Assembly: GCA_946811185.2 (NCBI GenBank)
Contig: OX328096.1
Location: 40,374,011 to 40,438,010, forward strand
Direction of reading: 5' to 3'
DNA length: 64,000 nucleotides
DNA from: Hippopus hippopus
Lineage: Eukaryota > Mollusca > Bivalvia > Cardiida > Cardiidae
Part shown: piece by piece, positions 50,001-53,179 of the stretch
Layout: each line of letters opens with the position of its first letter
Numbering within the stretch: the stretch's first letter is position 1
Translations under genes and position numbers: made by a program
The notes under the pieces: model-generated
Seen by the model: the letters and a program-made list of their open reading frames with translations, nothing else
Database searches by the model: none
What the model was told of the DNA's origin: nothing

Positions 50001-51482
50001 GTCAACATGTTGATATATAGACCAAACCTTGTCCGGATGATAACTAGACACAGAATTGACCTAGGTTCGTCAAATTTGGCACAGACATGCGTCTCGGAGT
50101 GCAGATGATCCCTATTGATTTTGAGATTAATCCATCAAAGGTCAAGGTCACAGTGGTCTTCAACTTAATGATATTTAGACCTAACCTTGTCTGGATGATA
50201 ACTAGACACAGAATTGACTTTGGTCCTTTAAATTCTGTACAGATATTCATCTTGGAGTGTAGATGATCCCTATCGATTTTAAGGTTAATCCGTGAAAGGT
50301 CAAGGTCACAGTGACTACCAGATGATTCAGGGCCCGCGCTGCCGTTCGCCACTTGAGCCATTTGTTCAAAAAAAATTAAAGTGTCTCAAAAATCATCATG
50401 TGGCTCAACTTGTGGCTCCAACATTTTATTCGCATATTATCAGGGACGTAGTAAGCATTGAAGTTGACTGGGAAAAAGCGGAAGTCGAACGCTCTTGCCA
50501 AAAAGAAAATCGATAACCCAGTCTGTGTATCGGCGACTGTTAACAATCTTGTATATATACACATGGTGGTGTGTATAATTATGCAAACTGTTGACAGATT
50601 ATCACATTTAACAATTGAAGTGGGCTATAAATCAAAAAGATGACATCGATATTTCCCAATCAATTCTTTTGATATCAGTTTATGAACCGTGCCACTTCCT
50701 GTATCAATGTGGCAGTAGGGGGGCATGACTGTTTTACAAACAGACATCTTGTTTCTACAGTGTCAAGGAATTTTTGTACATCTTTGGATTTGTCGTCTGT
50801 AGATGCTTTCAATTTGGATTGATCTGAAATTTATTGTTTGGTATAGGGGTAATTAGTTTCAGCTTTCCAGAAATATCTGCATTTCATTTTGTTTCATTAT
50901 TTTTTTCCTTATTATATATTTCCCACCTCAATAAATATACATGGACTTGTTCCATTTAATCCTGTACAACACAATCCCAATTTTATTGACCCTGGGTCAA
51001 AAAGCTTTTGAAAACTTTTTGGAAAAGAAGATATTGCTGGTAACTAGCATTTTCTCCTTTTCCCATTATATTTTTTGACCTATCCCAAACAAATTCAGGC
51101 ATTTGAACACCATTTGTCATCTGCAAGTGCTTTCAATATGGACAAGACTGAAATTTTGTCATCTACTAAAGAGTTAAAGGGCGATTTAATATGATACTTA
51201 GTCAAAATGTAGATTTCCTCTTTGTCAGTGTATGCAGTTAAAGCTTCTGATAACAATCAAGAGTAAAATTTGCTGAATTGTTTTGAAATCTGCATGTAGT
51301 TACAAAGGATGTAAAATTCTAGACAAATTATTAGGGATATTTACTCTTGTGTCAGTTTTAAATTTTGTTTCTTGTAGAAGGAGGCACCAGCACCTGCTAA
51401 CTATGTAGAGGAACAATCACCCCATACTCCATCACCGATCTCTGTCAAACAAGTGGACACAGACAACAATCCTGATTGGTAG
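13659..51482 (+). CDS. TMC (transmembrane channel-like) protein gene, whole coding span, 16 exons
   Basis: Spliced coding sequence: 13659-14008, 20303-20363, 24439-24520, 27537-27787, 28695-28840, 30434-30584, 31411-31572, 34298-34470, 35302-35419, 36474-36571, 37247-37354, 38542-38617, 41390-41520, 41959-42114, 43368-43695, 51378-51482; 2496 nt, about 831 residues. Every junction has AG/GT borders and matching phase. TMC proteins are multi-pass membrane proteins; some members form the mechanotransduction channel of hair cells. Seen here: a charged N-terminal tail of about 180 residues, about eight to ten hydrophobic segments (exons 4, 5, 7, 8, 9, 11-12, 13, 14-15), the family marks GTAVVSYFVFLRWLLFLD, CWETYVGSSLYKL and QTLLWLGFFFAPLLP, a CGPF motif after the penultimate helices, and a Lys/Glu-rich C-terminal tail. 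I cannot place the subfamily (TMC7/5-like or TMC3-like) without a tree. Confidence 0.95.
14040..14306 (+). mobile_element. Family A MITE with a short internal duplication
   Basis: Starts 32 bp after the exon 1 donor. ATTAGATGTTGCTCAAATRA occurs twice (about 14092 and 14143), TTAA end 14303-14306. Confidence 0.8.
14476..15195 (+). mobile_element. Helitron/pearl-like element with 4 tandem repeats of 151 bp
   Basis: Head TATGCCCCCGCCATGAAATG with hairpin GCCATGAAATGGC and a GTGT tract; repeats begin at 14590, 14741, 14892 and 15043 with GTCC(A/G)GAGCATAACTTCTAC. No clear 3' end after 15195. Confidence 0.8.
15474..15628 (-). mobile_element. Family A MITE, decayed
   Basis: CAAAACCAGCATTTTCTTC arm, then TTTGCATATTGCTTTCAAC and TTGGACCAGTCCTC. 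Confidence 0.55.
16094..16328 (+). mobile_element. Family A MITE
   Basis: AACTCTTAACCAAATGA start; palindrome with 3' arm partly changed; TTAA at 16325. Confidence 0.8.
17400..17592 (+). mobile_element. Family A MITE, left palindrome arm deleted
   Basis: ATTTTAGACATGTCC left part; GGGTAGAAAGCATTGTTAGC jumps straight to AGCATTTTCTCC, so most of one arm is missing. Confidence 0.75.
17925..18068 (+). mobile_element. Family A MITE, partial
   Basis: GTGGCTCAGTGATGGGATTTG, arm AAAGGAGAAAATGTTGG, right end GTTAGGTAAATG. Confidence 0.6.
18092..18545 (-). mobile_element. Family A MITE containing a second copy
   Basis: Left part 18092-18255 ends GAGCCACCTTTAA; right part 18477-18545 resumes TTAAGTTGTTGTCTGCAAAT. 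Between them sits a complete copy in opposite orientation at the family's internal TTAA. Confidence 0.88.
18252..18480 (+). mobile_element. Family A MITE nested in another family A MITE
   Basis: Complete copy with TTAA 18252-18255 and 18477-18480; near-perfect palindrome. Confidence 0.92.
18650..18915. mobile_element. Foldback/MITE element, family M
   Basis: Ends ATGAACCATGCTTTGGCAAA and its inverted partner (CAGAGCGTGGCTCAT), each with AAAAGGGGGCTTAATGCATC; centre has the palindrome AGGTCAGCCTGCATGGACTG / CGCAGGCTGACCT. A second copy is at 58395. Confidence 0.85.
19105..19334 (+). mobile_element. Family A MITE
   Basis: ACTCTCTACCAAACAAC start; perfect inner palindrome; TTAA at 19331. Confidence 0.88.
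19577..19750 (+). mobile_element. Family A MITE, internally deleted
   Basis: AACCTTTTACCAGATGAC start; ACAATGTAGGAAAGGGAG joins left arm directly after GCAGTTGAC, removing about 50 bp. Confidence 0.78.
19750..19921 (+). mobile_element. Family A MITE, degraded, second of three in tandem
   Basis: GAGCCTTACCAGACAACCAA start; palindrome eroded (GAGAAAATTCTTGTTATC). Confidence 0.65.
19918..20143 (+). mobile_element. Family A MITE, third of three in tandem
   Basis: AAGAATTACCAGACGAC start, TTAA end at 20140. Its palindrome is well kept. Exon 2 follows 160 bp later. Confidence 0.88.
20303..20363 (+). CDS. TMC exon 2
   Basis: 61-nt exon between the acceptor TTACTATTACAG and the donor GTAAGT. Read in the phase left by exon 1 it gives RQMLLAGPIKPTKGFVYSMK, cytosolic N-terminal region. 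Intron 1 (14009-20302) is filled by MITEs, a 4 x 151-bp tandem-repeat element and a foldback element. Confidence 0.85.
20396..20592 (+). mobile_element. Family A MITE
   Basis: Directly follows exon 2 (33 bp). TTAACCCTAAACCAAAGG start, right arm shortened. Confidence 0.7.
20868..21070 (+). repeat. Two-unit tandem repeat, 107-bp period
   Basis: GGTAAATATCG ... AAGGCTATTC.GCCAATCTCG ... GCAGCTTCCGTC ... GAGAGTTAGGG occurs twice (20880 and 20979 onward) with substitutions. Locally GC-richer than its surroundings; nature unknown. Confidence 0.8.
21184..21416 (-). mobile_element. Family A MITE
   Basis: CCTTTACCCTTTGCAACAC start; TTAA 21413; palindrome centre TGATAAACA. Confidence 0.8.
21640..21850 (+). 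repeat. Dispersed repeat, family C, well kept
   Basis: Inverted core AGATCAGAATGCACTAAATG / TGCATTCTGATCTTTGAT; the change GACTGCA to GAATGCA is present in both halves, so pairing is kept. Confidence 0.78.
22020..22875. other. Unassigned, partly GC-rich stretch in intron 2
   Basis: Contains ACAAAATGGCCGCCACGCAC at about 22418, a strong Kozak-like start with a 43-codon frame on +. No homology recognised and no flanking splice sites evaluated with confidence. It may be a gene-fragment duplication or an undescribed repeat. Confidence 0.4.
22876..23861 (+). mobile_element. Helitron-like element with a 476-bp internal duplication
   Basis: Ends TTTTAGCTCACTG and CAGTGGAGCTAAAA are inverted. Units 22904-23379 and 23380-23855 are nearly identical, each with TGGTTGCCATGGCAACCAGA (a palindrome) and a GGACGNACGGACG tract. 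Confidence 0.8.
24093..24325 (-). mobile_element. Family A MITE
   Basis: TTAACCCTATGGCTTTGC start. Arms carry a matched change: GGAAAAAATGC / GCATTTTTTCC instead of GGAGAAAATGC / GCATTTTCTCC. Confidence 0.88.
24439..24520 (+). CDS. TMC exon 3
   Basis: Acceptor TTTTGACAG, donor GTCAGT. Translates to KWRGFKISWNEFKYKMTVWR plus KSLKKIEG. This is the amphipathic pre-TM1 segment of TMC proteins (W..F......F......W...LK.IEG). Ends in phase 1. Confidence 0.92.
24597..24850 (-). mobile_element. tRNA-derived SINE, type 2
   Basis: - strand box B GGTTCGATCCAC region (24783-24795) and box A TGACTCAGTCGGTAGA; body shortened compared with 5293. Confidence 0.85.
25018..25210 (+). mobile_element. tRNA-derived SINE, type 2, head missing
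   Basis: Begins GATTATTGATGATAGTCATT and follows the body to TAAAATAGTGCTGAAA. Confidence 0.7.
25235..25452 (+). mobile_element. Probable very old family A MITE
   Basis: Arm-like AAAAAGAGAAATT / AATTTCTCTTTTC and GTTTTC-like AATATTTTCAAAAGTAA remain. Placement is tentative. Confidence 0.4.
25455..26430 (+). mobile_element. Helitron/pearl-like element with about 6 repeats of about 157 bp
   Basis: Head GGGGGGGGGTGTATACTGG and GTCCGTCCGTCCGTG; repeat units start near 25508, 25676, 25832, 25987, 26145 and 26298 with TCTGGGGCATAACTTC and contain AGCTAGTAACTTCAAACTTC. Confidence 0.82.
26431..27402 (+). mobile_element. Helitron-like element with divergent tandem repeats
   Basis: Begins CCGTGCGTCCCTGCGT; about five units of CATAAGGCCTAGGGCTACCA ... 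TATCTAGTGGGCC; 3' end GAGCGATACAGGGCCATCAT with the hairpin GGGCCATCATGGCCC and CTCTTGTTT. Joins the previous element directly, so they may be one composite. Ends 135 bp before exon 4. Confidence 0.75.
27537..27787 (+). CDS. TMC exon 4 (first transmembrane segment)
   Basis: Acceptor TTCCACAG, donor GTATGT. Encodes the GTAVVSYFVFLRWLLFLD hallmark, continuing into a first membrane helix, then a first extracellular loop with two N-glycosylation-type sites (NNGFSSS and NTTS regions) and a Cys. Confidence 0.95.
27808..28027 (+). mobile_element. Family A MITE
   Basis: Follows exon 4 by 21 bp. CTTCACCACACAACATTTTA start; arm ACAAGAAAAAATGCT / AGCATTTTCTTC. Confidence 0.78.
28366..28573 (-). mobile_element. 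Family A MITE, degraded
   Basis: GGGAAAAGGAGAAAATGCTG arm, GAGCCACATTAAGTTTGTC, CTGGTAAAGACTTTA end. Confidence 0.72.
28695..28840 (+). CDS. TMC exon 5 (second transmembrane segment)
   Basis: Acceptor TGTCTTCCAG, donor GTAAGT. Begins GWMEPTVMFYGAYTN, corresponding to the conserved FYG-YT motif before TM2, followed by the hydrophobic stretch LAYFVITVIVMLVSLVIM. Ends in phase 2. Confidence 0.93.
28859..29087 (-). mobile_element. Family A MITE
   Basis: TTAA 28859 and 29084. Starts 18 bp after the exon 5 end. Its last TTAA is also the first of the next, different MITE. Confidence 0.9.
29084..29281. mobile_element. MITE family B (TTAA target), 198 bp
   Basis: Ends TTAAGGATAGGGTACCC and its inverted partner GGGTGCCCTATCCTTAA, TTAA at each border, inner inverted repeat GGGTAATCCGTAATCGAT / ATCGATTACGGATTACCC. 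Confidence 0.88.
29339..29567 (+). repeat. TRIM 5' LTR containing tRNA-like boxes
   Basis: Starts TGTTACGGGAGACC and ends CGTAAGA; the ends form an imperfect inverted repeat (TGTTACG / CGTAAGA). Inside are box A TAGCTCAGTGGG (29423-29434) and box B GGTTCGAATCC (29485-29495), both fitting tRNA consensus, with a hairpin CCTCG-AAAAA-CGAGG between them like a long variable arm. Confidence 0.88.
29568..29585 (+). promoter_or_regulatory. TRIM primer binding site (tRNA-Pro type)
   Basis: TGGGGGCTCGTCCGGGAT begins directly after the 5' LTR. It starts with TGG, the complement of CCA, and equals the well-known tRNA-Pro primer site of several retroelements. Confidence 0.88.
29674..29684 (+). promoter_or_regulatory. 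TRIM polypurine tract
   Basis: AAGAGGGGGTG directly upstream of the 3' LTR, the place where plus-strand priming occurs in LTR elements. Confidence 0.75.
29685..29913 (+). repeat. TRIM 3' LTR containing tRNA-like boxes
   Basis: Same length as the 5' LTR. The six substitutions lie outside box A and box B, so both boxes are preserved (29769-29780 and 29831-29841). Confidence 0.88.
30002..30110 (+). repeat. Dispersed repeat, family C
   Basis: AAGATTAGACTGCATGTTCT / ATGCAGTTTGATCTTGATCC core; change kept in both halves (TTAGACT, AGTTTGA differ). Confidence 0.6.
30318..30408 (+). mobile_element. Family A MITE right-end remnants, two in a row
   Basis: GTTTTCAAAAAGCTTCTTTC to GTGCGGTAAAGGGTTAA, then a second GTGTGGTAAAGGGTTAA, 25 bp before exon 6. 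Confidence 0.75.
30434..30584 (+). CDS. TMC exon 6 (cytosolic loop)
   Basis: Acceptor AATTTTGCAG, donor GTGAGT. Encodes a hydrophilic loop (NTISNFKDNVLAQEARAKTA followed by YCNSVFASMNYGIMDEEG), typical of the loop between TM2 and TM3 in TMC proteins. Phase 0 at its end. Confidence 0.9.
30780..30966 (-). mobile_element. Family A MITE, degraded
   Basis: GAGAGGAGAAAATTATG arm, TTTTCCACTTTTCCTGC arm, GAGCAACATTTAGTAC. Confidence 0.5.
30964..31191 (+). mobile_element. Family A MITE
   Basis: GAACTCTTTACCACACGTC start, GTGTGGTAGAGGGTTC end; borders mutated from TTAA. Confidence 0.85.
31305..31390 (+). repeat. Dispersed repeat, family C, short
   Basis: AAGATCAGACTACATGTTTT with TCTAATCTTGTTCTACAGTG. 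Confidence 0.5.
31411..31572 (+). CDS. TMC exon 7 (third transmembrane segment)
   Basis: Acceptor TTTGTTAATAG, donor GTAGGT. Encodes SELEEQRFDQLSQKRSGWRK and then the helix VRLIINLIIVLMLVGAGAAI. 54 codons, phase 0 at both ends. Confidence 0.92.
31635..32227 (+). mobile_element. Helitron-like element, 3 repeats of about 145 bp
   Basis: Head TAGCATACCTGAGCACAAAG ... GGTGAGCTTTTG, units at 31727, 31871 and 32017 starting CTCTAGAGGCCAC or close to it, 3' end CAGGCGACCACTTTAGGGCA ... CCCTCTTGTTT. Same family as 54688-56172. 60 bp after exon 7. Confidence 0.82.
32487..32880 (-). mobile_element. Two short Helitron/Helentron-like copies
   Basis: CTAGAGCTGTCACTGAATGT occurs at 32494 and 32715. The second copy is complete to TTTTGTGGGGGTATAA (32877) and is the reverse of the element at 10479; the first lacks the GTCCG tract. 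Confidence 0.75.
32987..33673. mobile_element. Element with inverted arrays of AAAACGGCCCA
   Basis: Left array: five spaced copies of AAAACGGCCCA or GAAACGGCCC (32995-33045). Right array: the reverse complement TGGGCCGTTTT in about five copies (33580-33665). Border GGGTCAAA / TTTGACCC. The middle holds a 21-G run (33369-33389) and a 103-codon - strand frame (33471-33160) without recognised homology. Confidence 0.75.
33369..33389 (+). repeat. Homopolymer run of 21 G
   Basis: Direct reading. Could form G-quadruplex; length may be affected by sequencing or assembly. Confidence 0.9.
34298..34470 (+). CDS. TMC exon 8 (fourth transmembrane segment)
   Basis: Acceptor ATTTTTAG, donor GTTGGT. Contains LVEFLPSIVIGALNGIYPLL, which matches the conserved TMC pattern of a Pro-Ser followed by N-x-I-P and a long helix. 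Ends in phase 2. Confidence 0.92.
34640..34715 (+). repeat. Dispersed repeat, family C, short
   Basis: AGATCAAGATCATATTGG and CATGCAATCTGATCTTAGAT. Confidence 0.45.
34858..35084 (+). mobile_element. Family A MITE
   Basis: TAAACAAGAAAACTATAGAC left part, TTAA end at 35081; arm AAAGGAGAAAATGCTGG / CCAGTAATTTCTC. Confidence 0.8.
35302..35419 (+). CDS. TMC exon 9
   Basis: Acceptor ATGTTTTTCAG, donor GTATAT. Encodes RIVFLRLASLIMVVISIFVQ and a Cys-rich loop (CSDHDQCLVGKNSC) leading to the CWET motif in the next exon. Confidence 0.9.
35573..35803 (+). mobile_element. Family A MITE
   Basis: TTAACTCTTTAATTAATAG start; inner arms AAAAAAGTTGGTGACCAACA are self-complementary at GTTGG/CCAAC, unlike the usual GCTGG/CCAGC. 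Confidence 0.75.
36218..36412 (+). mobile_element. Family A MITE, right end lost
   Basis: TTTACCAGAGCTAACATTTC start; palindrome AGAGAAAATCTTGGTAAGCA partly kept. 62 bp before exon 10. Confidence 0.72.
36474..36571 (+). CDS. TMC exon 10 (CWET motif)
   Basis: Acceptor TTTTTCAAACAG, donor GTAAGT. Begins CWETYVGSSLYKLVISDFL, the most diagnostic TMC signature. Ends in phase 2. Confidence 0.96.
36700..37000 (+). repeat. Dispersed repeat, family D
   Basis: TTTTTAGCTAAACTGTTTTC then GGTATTGTCATAGTCCTAAT. Confidence 0.6.
37058..37190 (+). mobile_element. Family A MITE, left half
   Basis: CTCTTTTCCAGATGGCAAC start to GGGTAGAAAACTTTCTGGGA. Confidence 0.62.
37247..37354 (+). CDS. TMC exon 11 (its 3' end belongs to a 61-bp minisatellite)
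   Basis: Acceptor TGTTTCTTTTAG. Encodes KCITTRSENCLLQKIGPALF then DVPKNVLDLVYLQTLLW; the last Trp codon is split TG|G. Donor GTGAGT at 37355. The last 15 exon bases (37340-37354) plus the donor are the first unit of a nine-fold tandem repeat running to about 37889, so eight identical donors follow the real one. Confidence 0.94.
37340..37889 (+). repeat. 61-bp minisatellite, 9 units, spanning the exon 11 donor
   Basis: Units begin at 37340, 37401, 37462, 37523, 37584, 37645, 37706, 37767 and 37828 with ACAAACACTGTTGTGGTGAG and end in GAGGAAAGAG. Units differ by a few substitutions (for example ACATC/ACGTC, and GTTATGG in the last). The first unit is partly coding: it holds the last 15 bases of exon 11 and its splice donor. 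Confidence 0.97.
37960..38285 (+). repeat. Dispersed repeat, family D
   Basis: GGTATTGTCATAGCCCTGTT, AAAAACTTTGACATATTGTA; parallel to the copies at 6145 and 36700. Confidence 0.62.
38349..38495 (+). mobile_element. Family A MITE, left half
   Basis: ACCCTTTATCTGTCAAC start through GTAGAAAACATTGTGGGAAA, then lost 45 bp before exon 12. Confidence 0.7.
38542..38617 (+). CDS. TMC exon 12
   Basis: Acceptor CTTTTTTTCAG, donor GTATGT. Completes the signature LWLGFFFAPLLPAVVVCSLF and a membrane helix ending IKFYLKK. Phase 0 at the end. Confidence 0.95.
38688..38914 (-). mobile_element. Family A MITE
   Basis: TTAA 38688-38691 and 38911-38914; palindrome weakened (GGTGATGAGCAG centre). Confidence 0.85.
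39080..39203 (+). mobile_element. Family A MITE, right half
   Basis: AATTGTGGAAAAAAAAGAAAA arm region to GTTTGGTAAATAGTTAA. Confidence 0.78.
39598..39685 (+). mobile_element. Family A MITE fragment
   Basis: TCTCCTTTTCCCATTATGTT then TTTCTCCGAGAGTCATTAAA. Confidence 0.55.
40041..41178. mobile_element. Nested inverted-repeat element (hAT-like ends, tentative)
   Basis: Ends CTAGGGATGGCAACAGTTA and the inverse TAACTGTTGCCATCCCTAG, followed inward by repeated GGTTAACCGGTTA-type words (subterminal palindromic motifs). Interior has a 75-codon frame (40851-41078) of no recognised family. Short tidy ends with subterminal repeats resemble hAT elements; that is inference. Confidence 0.72.
40417..40585 (+). 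mobile_element. Family A MITE, truncated
   Basis: TTAACCTTCTCCTAAACG start. Inner arms changed together: TTGCTCGTTAGGAGCAA. Confidence 0.72.
41390..41520 (+). CDS. TMC exon 13
   Basis: Acceptor TTCTATTTCAG, donor GTAAGT. Encodes LSALYNTIPPEKPYLASRSN and the helix FFTIILMVAYFMICIPVGYA. The terminal motif array of a 2-kb transposon ends only about 12 bp before the exon, so the branch point and pyrimidine tract lie at or inside the element border. Confidence 0.93.
41959..42114 (+). CDS. TMC exon 14 (CGPF motif)
   Basis: Acceptor TTTGTCACATAG, donor GTGAGT. Encodes ELEPSPMCGPFRSYFEPSYI, with the S-x-x-CGPF motif shared by TMC proteins, and the start of the last membrane helix. Ends in phase 2. 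Confidence 0.94.
42137..42367 (-). mobile_element. Family A MITE
   Basis: Lies 22 bp after exon 14. Both arms read GTTGG / CCAAC where most copies have GTGGG / CCCAC. Confidence 0.9.
42570..42790 (+). repeat. Dispersed repeat, family C
   Basis: AAAGCATGTTTCATAAC, CATGTAGTCTGATCTTTGAT, GGCTCTCCAAGGGTT. Confidence 0.62.
42853..43078 (+). mobile_element. Family A MITE
   Basis: TTAACTCTTTACCAAACAAC start, GTGTGGTAAAGGGAC end. Confidence 0.9.
43368..43695 (+). CDS. TMC exon 15 (last helix and C-terminal tail)
   Basis: Acceptor TGTCTATTTCAG, donor GTATTC. Encodes CLALYYCYQLNSAHKELIVM, then LREQLVLEGKDKQFLLSRV, a segment common after the last TMC helix, followed by a Lys/Glu-rich low-complexity tail with two PNGN motifs. 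Phase 0 end, compatible with either downstream terminal exon. Confidence 0.92.
43758..43945 (+). mobile_element. Family A MITE, degraded
   Basis: AGACGATAAAATTTTACAAG, TTGAAAGCATTTAAAGACGA; palindrome lost. Begins 62 bp after exon 15. Confidence 0.6.
43945..44200 (+). mobile_element. Family A MITE
   Basis: ACTTTATCTGATGACAAAG start; both arms read CATTCTGGG / CCCAGAATG instead of CATTGTGGG / CCCACAATG. Confidence 0.82.
44448..45635 (+). mobile_element. Helitron/Helentron-like element, two long repeats, possible exon inside
   Basis: Head hairpin TATACCCCCCACAACGAAGT ... GGGGGGTATACTGG, GTCCGTCTGTC tracts at 44505 and 44805, two repeats of about 300 bp (44520-44800, 44815-45100), and the tail GTGATAGCTCTAG at 45623-45635 like the element at 10479. 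If it is one element, it spans the possible exon at 45130-45327. Confidence 0.65.
45130..45327 (+). CDS. Possible alternative last exon of the TMC gene
   Basis: After the acceptor-like CCCTTTTACAG there are 65 codons open in phase 0, the phase left by exon 15: DFIIDLSKPLFASKEFLYLR, ending KYYGDHT and TAG at 45325. No family is recognised in this peptide. It lies within the span of a Helitron-like element (44448-45635), so it may be element sequence rather than a true exon. A frame open for 66 codons right after a good acceptor is suggestive but not proof. Confidence 0.35.
   Translation, partial: DFIIDLSKPLFASKEFLYLRRYYGLHPCVSSATHRKGGLLDNVIINFHSDDIILNITPKYYGDHT
45679..45905 (-). mobile_element. 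Family A MITE
   Basis: AACCTTTACCACACAATCCC start. Arms share AAAGAGAAAATG / CATTTTCTCTTT. Confidence 0.88.
46147..46379 (-). mobile_element. Family A MITE
   Basis: AGCCCTTTAACGCACAATGC start, TTAA 46376. Confidence 0.88.
47138..47341 (-). mobile_element. Family A MITE
   Basis: ACCCTTTACCAATCAGTCC start with about 25 bp deleted; arms AAAAAGAGAAAATGC / GCATTTTCTCTTTTT changed together. Confidence 0.87.
47545..47610 (-). mobile_element. Family A MITE right end
   Basis: TTTTAATTGGACAAGTCTAG to CATGTGGTAAAGGGTTAA. Confidence 0.7.
47618..47832 (+). mobile_element. Family A MITE
   Basis: GTCGTTACCCAATAATAAAG start, GTAAAACATTGTGAGAAAAG arm area; middle of palindrome deleted. Confidence 0.75.
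48496..48722 (-). mobile_element. Family A MITE
   Basis: GACCCTTTACCACACAATCC start, TTAGAGTTAA end. Confidence 0.83.
48720..48836 (+). mobile_element. Family A MITE, right half remnant
   Basis: CTCCATAATGGTTTCAAAAC to GATTTGTGTGGTGGTGG; its closing TTAA (48833) is the opening TTAA of the next copy. Confidence 0.65.
48833..49066 (+). mobile_element. Family A MITE
   Basis: TTAA at both ends; left arm has changed to CATTCCTTTAAAAGGAG while the right arm keeps the consensus. Confidence 0.87.
49194..50851 (-). mobile_element. Family A MITE split by a tandem-repeat element
   Basis: Left part 49194-49290 stops in the palindrome (AATGCTGGTTTCC); right part 50755-50851 resumes GTGTCAAGGAATTTTTG ... 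GATTTGTCGTCTGTAGATGC. Confidence 0.75.
49291..50754 (+). mobile_element. Helitron/pearl-like element with 6 repeats of 158 bp
   Basis: Head TATGCCCCCCTTCAACGAAG; units start at 49397, 49555, 49713, 49871, 50029 and 50187 (TTGTCYGGATGATAACTA, GACCTAGGTTCGTCAAATTT); end GGGGGGCATGACTG ... CATCTTGTTT. The 158-bp spacing is exact. Confidence 0.88.
50960..51176 (-). mobile_element. Family A MITE
   Basis: TACAACACAATCCCAATTTT start, TTAA 51173. Within the last TMC intron. Confidence 0.85.
51378..51482 (+). CDS. TMC last exon
   Basis: Acceptor TGTTTCTTGTAG, then 34 codons in phase 0 (KEAPAPANYVEEQSPHTPSP to NNPDW) and TAG at 51480. The composition (Pro, Ser, Glu, hydrophilic) continues the C-terminal tail of exon 15, which makes it a better terminal exon than 45130-45327. 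Confidence 0.8.
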   Translation, partial: KEAPAPANYVEEQSPHTPSPISVKQVDTDNNPDW

Positions 51483-51719
51483 TTTTTTGCTTAAACCTCA
51501 TGTGAATGTACCTTCACCTGCTGCAGCAAATAACATTCAGATGACATTGTGGAAGTGAAAAAAATGCTCCTATTATAAATTTCTACATTGGTTTATAATT
51601 TTTGCTCCTTTAATACCATCTAAATTCATGTGACACTATCACCTTTATTCAATCATAGTGTAACATTCAGAAAATTGCAGAACGAGTTAAAAAGCATTGA
51701 ATCAGAGTTCAGGTTTGTT

Positions 51720-51945
51720 TTAACTCATTACCACACAATCCCAAGCTTTAAGGAACCTTAGGAAGACAGCTTTGGAAAGCATTGTGGGAAAAGGAGAAAA
51801 TGCTGGTAACCAGCATTTTCTCCTTTTCCCACAATTTTTTCTACTCTTCTGAAGGCAAATTTCATCAGTTCAATAAAAATGAATATGTCATCTGTAAATG
51901 ATTTCAATTTGGACAAGTTTGATATTTTGTCGAGTGAAAAAGAGT
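51720..51945 (-). mobile_element. Family A MITE
   Basis: TTAACTCATTACCACACAAT start, good palindrome, right end GTCGAGTGAAAAAGAGTG. Lies 238 bp after the TMC stop and may be in the 3' UTR. Confidence 0.88.
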
Positions 51946-52094
51946 GAAAAGGGGGCTATGTCTCTATGTTCCAAGGTGTTGTTTAAACTGCTAGCCTTTA
52001 GAGAGCAAAATACACAAAGTGGACAGTTTCAGTCTGTAAAAAAGGACCAATACATCGCAATAGCAAGGCTGTATAGATTAGAATATAGCTGACA

Positions 52095-52198
52095 TATCTC
52101 ACAGTGTAGATCCAAGATCGGTTTGCTCTCTGCAGTCTGATCTTTATCTACACTATAAACAACTACTTGTAAAGTCATGTAAGGCACTCTACGGGTTA
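52095..52198 (+). repeat. Dispersed repeat, family C
   Basis: AGTGTAGATCCAAGATCGG and CTGCAGTCTGATCTTTATCT. Confidence 0.6.
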
Positions 52199-52271
52199 AT
52201 TTTGTATTATGTAAATGAGCTGGTCTCATTCATGTCAGTATGTATTTACTTTTGTCTTGGAAAAATATTTC

Positions 52272-52710
52272 TTAATCCTTTATCACAAAATCGTATGTTT
52301 GATCATCCATGAAGAGGTAGGCTTTTGAAAAATAAGTGGGGAAAGGAAAAATGCTGGTAACCAGCATTTGCTCCATTTTCTACAATGTTTTTTACCCTTT
52401 AAGAACACATTCTGTAAATTCAGCCACATTTAAAACCCTTTACCACACAATACCGACCCTGAGGAAAAGGCCTTGTGAAAGCATTGAGGGAAAAGAAGAA
52501 AATGCTGCTAACCAGCATTTTCTTCTTTTCCCACAATGTTTTCTACCCTATCAGAGAAAAATATCATCATTTGAGCCACAATGATATTGTTGTCTGCAAA
52601 AGCGTTCAATTTAGACAGGTCTAAAATTTTGTCGCGTGGTAAAGGGTTAAATTGTGGTCTGCAAAGTCTTTCAATTTGGACATGTCTGTGCACAAACTTT
52701 GTTGTCTGGT
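52272..52710 (-). mobile_element. Family A MITE containing a second copy
   Basis: Left part 52272-52433 ends CAGCCACATTTAA; right part 52647-52710 resumes TTAAATTGTGGTCTGC. Insertion at the same internal TTAA as in the 18092 host. Confidence 0.85.
52430..52650 (-). mobile_element. Family A MITE nested in another copy
   Basis: Arms share AAAAGAAGAAAATGC / GCATTTTCTTCTTTT. Same orientation as its host. Confidence 0.88.
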
Positions 52711-53179
52711 AAGTATTGTTTTACAGAAAATAATATGTTTTTATTGCTGCAATTTCATTCACGTCATAAGGATCATGTCAGCATAACAAACTGGTATGCA
52801 AACACATATTCTCAACAACTTTTCAATTTTTCCGTTCTGTATTGATGTATCCATTCATAATTCATTTCAATAGTCATGATTTCACGACAGTGTTTTCAAA
52901 GTCATCTACTGCATACTAATATTTGCTTATAAATAGCAATGAGAAAAAGTACTAGTACATGTAATAGTGAAATATATGATTCAGCATGAACAGATGCATT
53001 AATAATTTTTTTATTCTGTTAATGAGCTAGTATGTCTTATCTGTGATATTTAGTTGTGAATACTGCTGCCCATTTTAGCTAATTTGGTAACATGTGTTGT
53101 GCTCAAGGTGAGCTGTAGTGATCTATCAAAAAAATCCCATGCACATGTTATATTTTTCTTATCATATATGATTTTTCCT

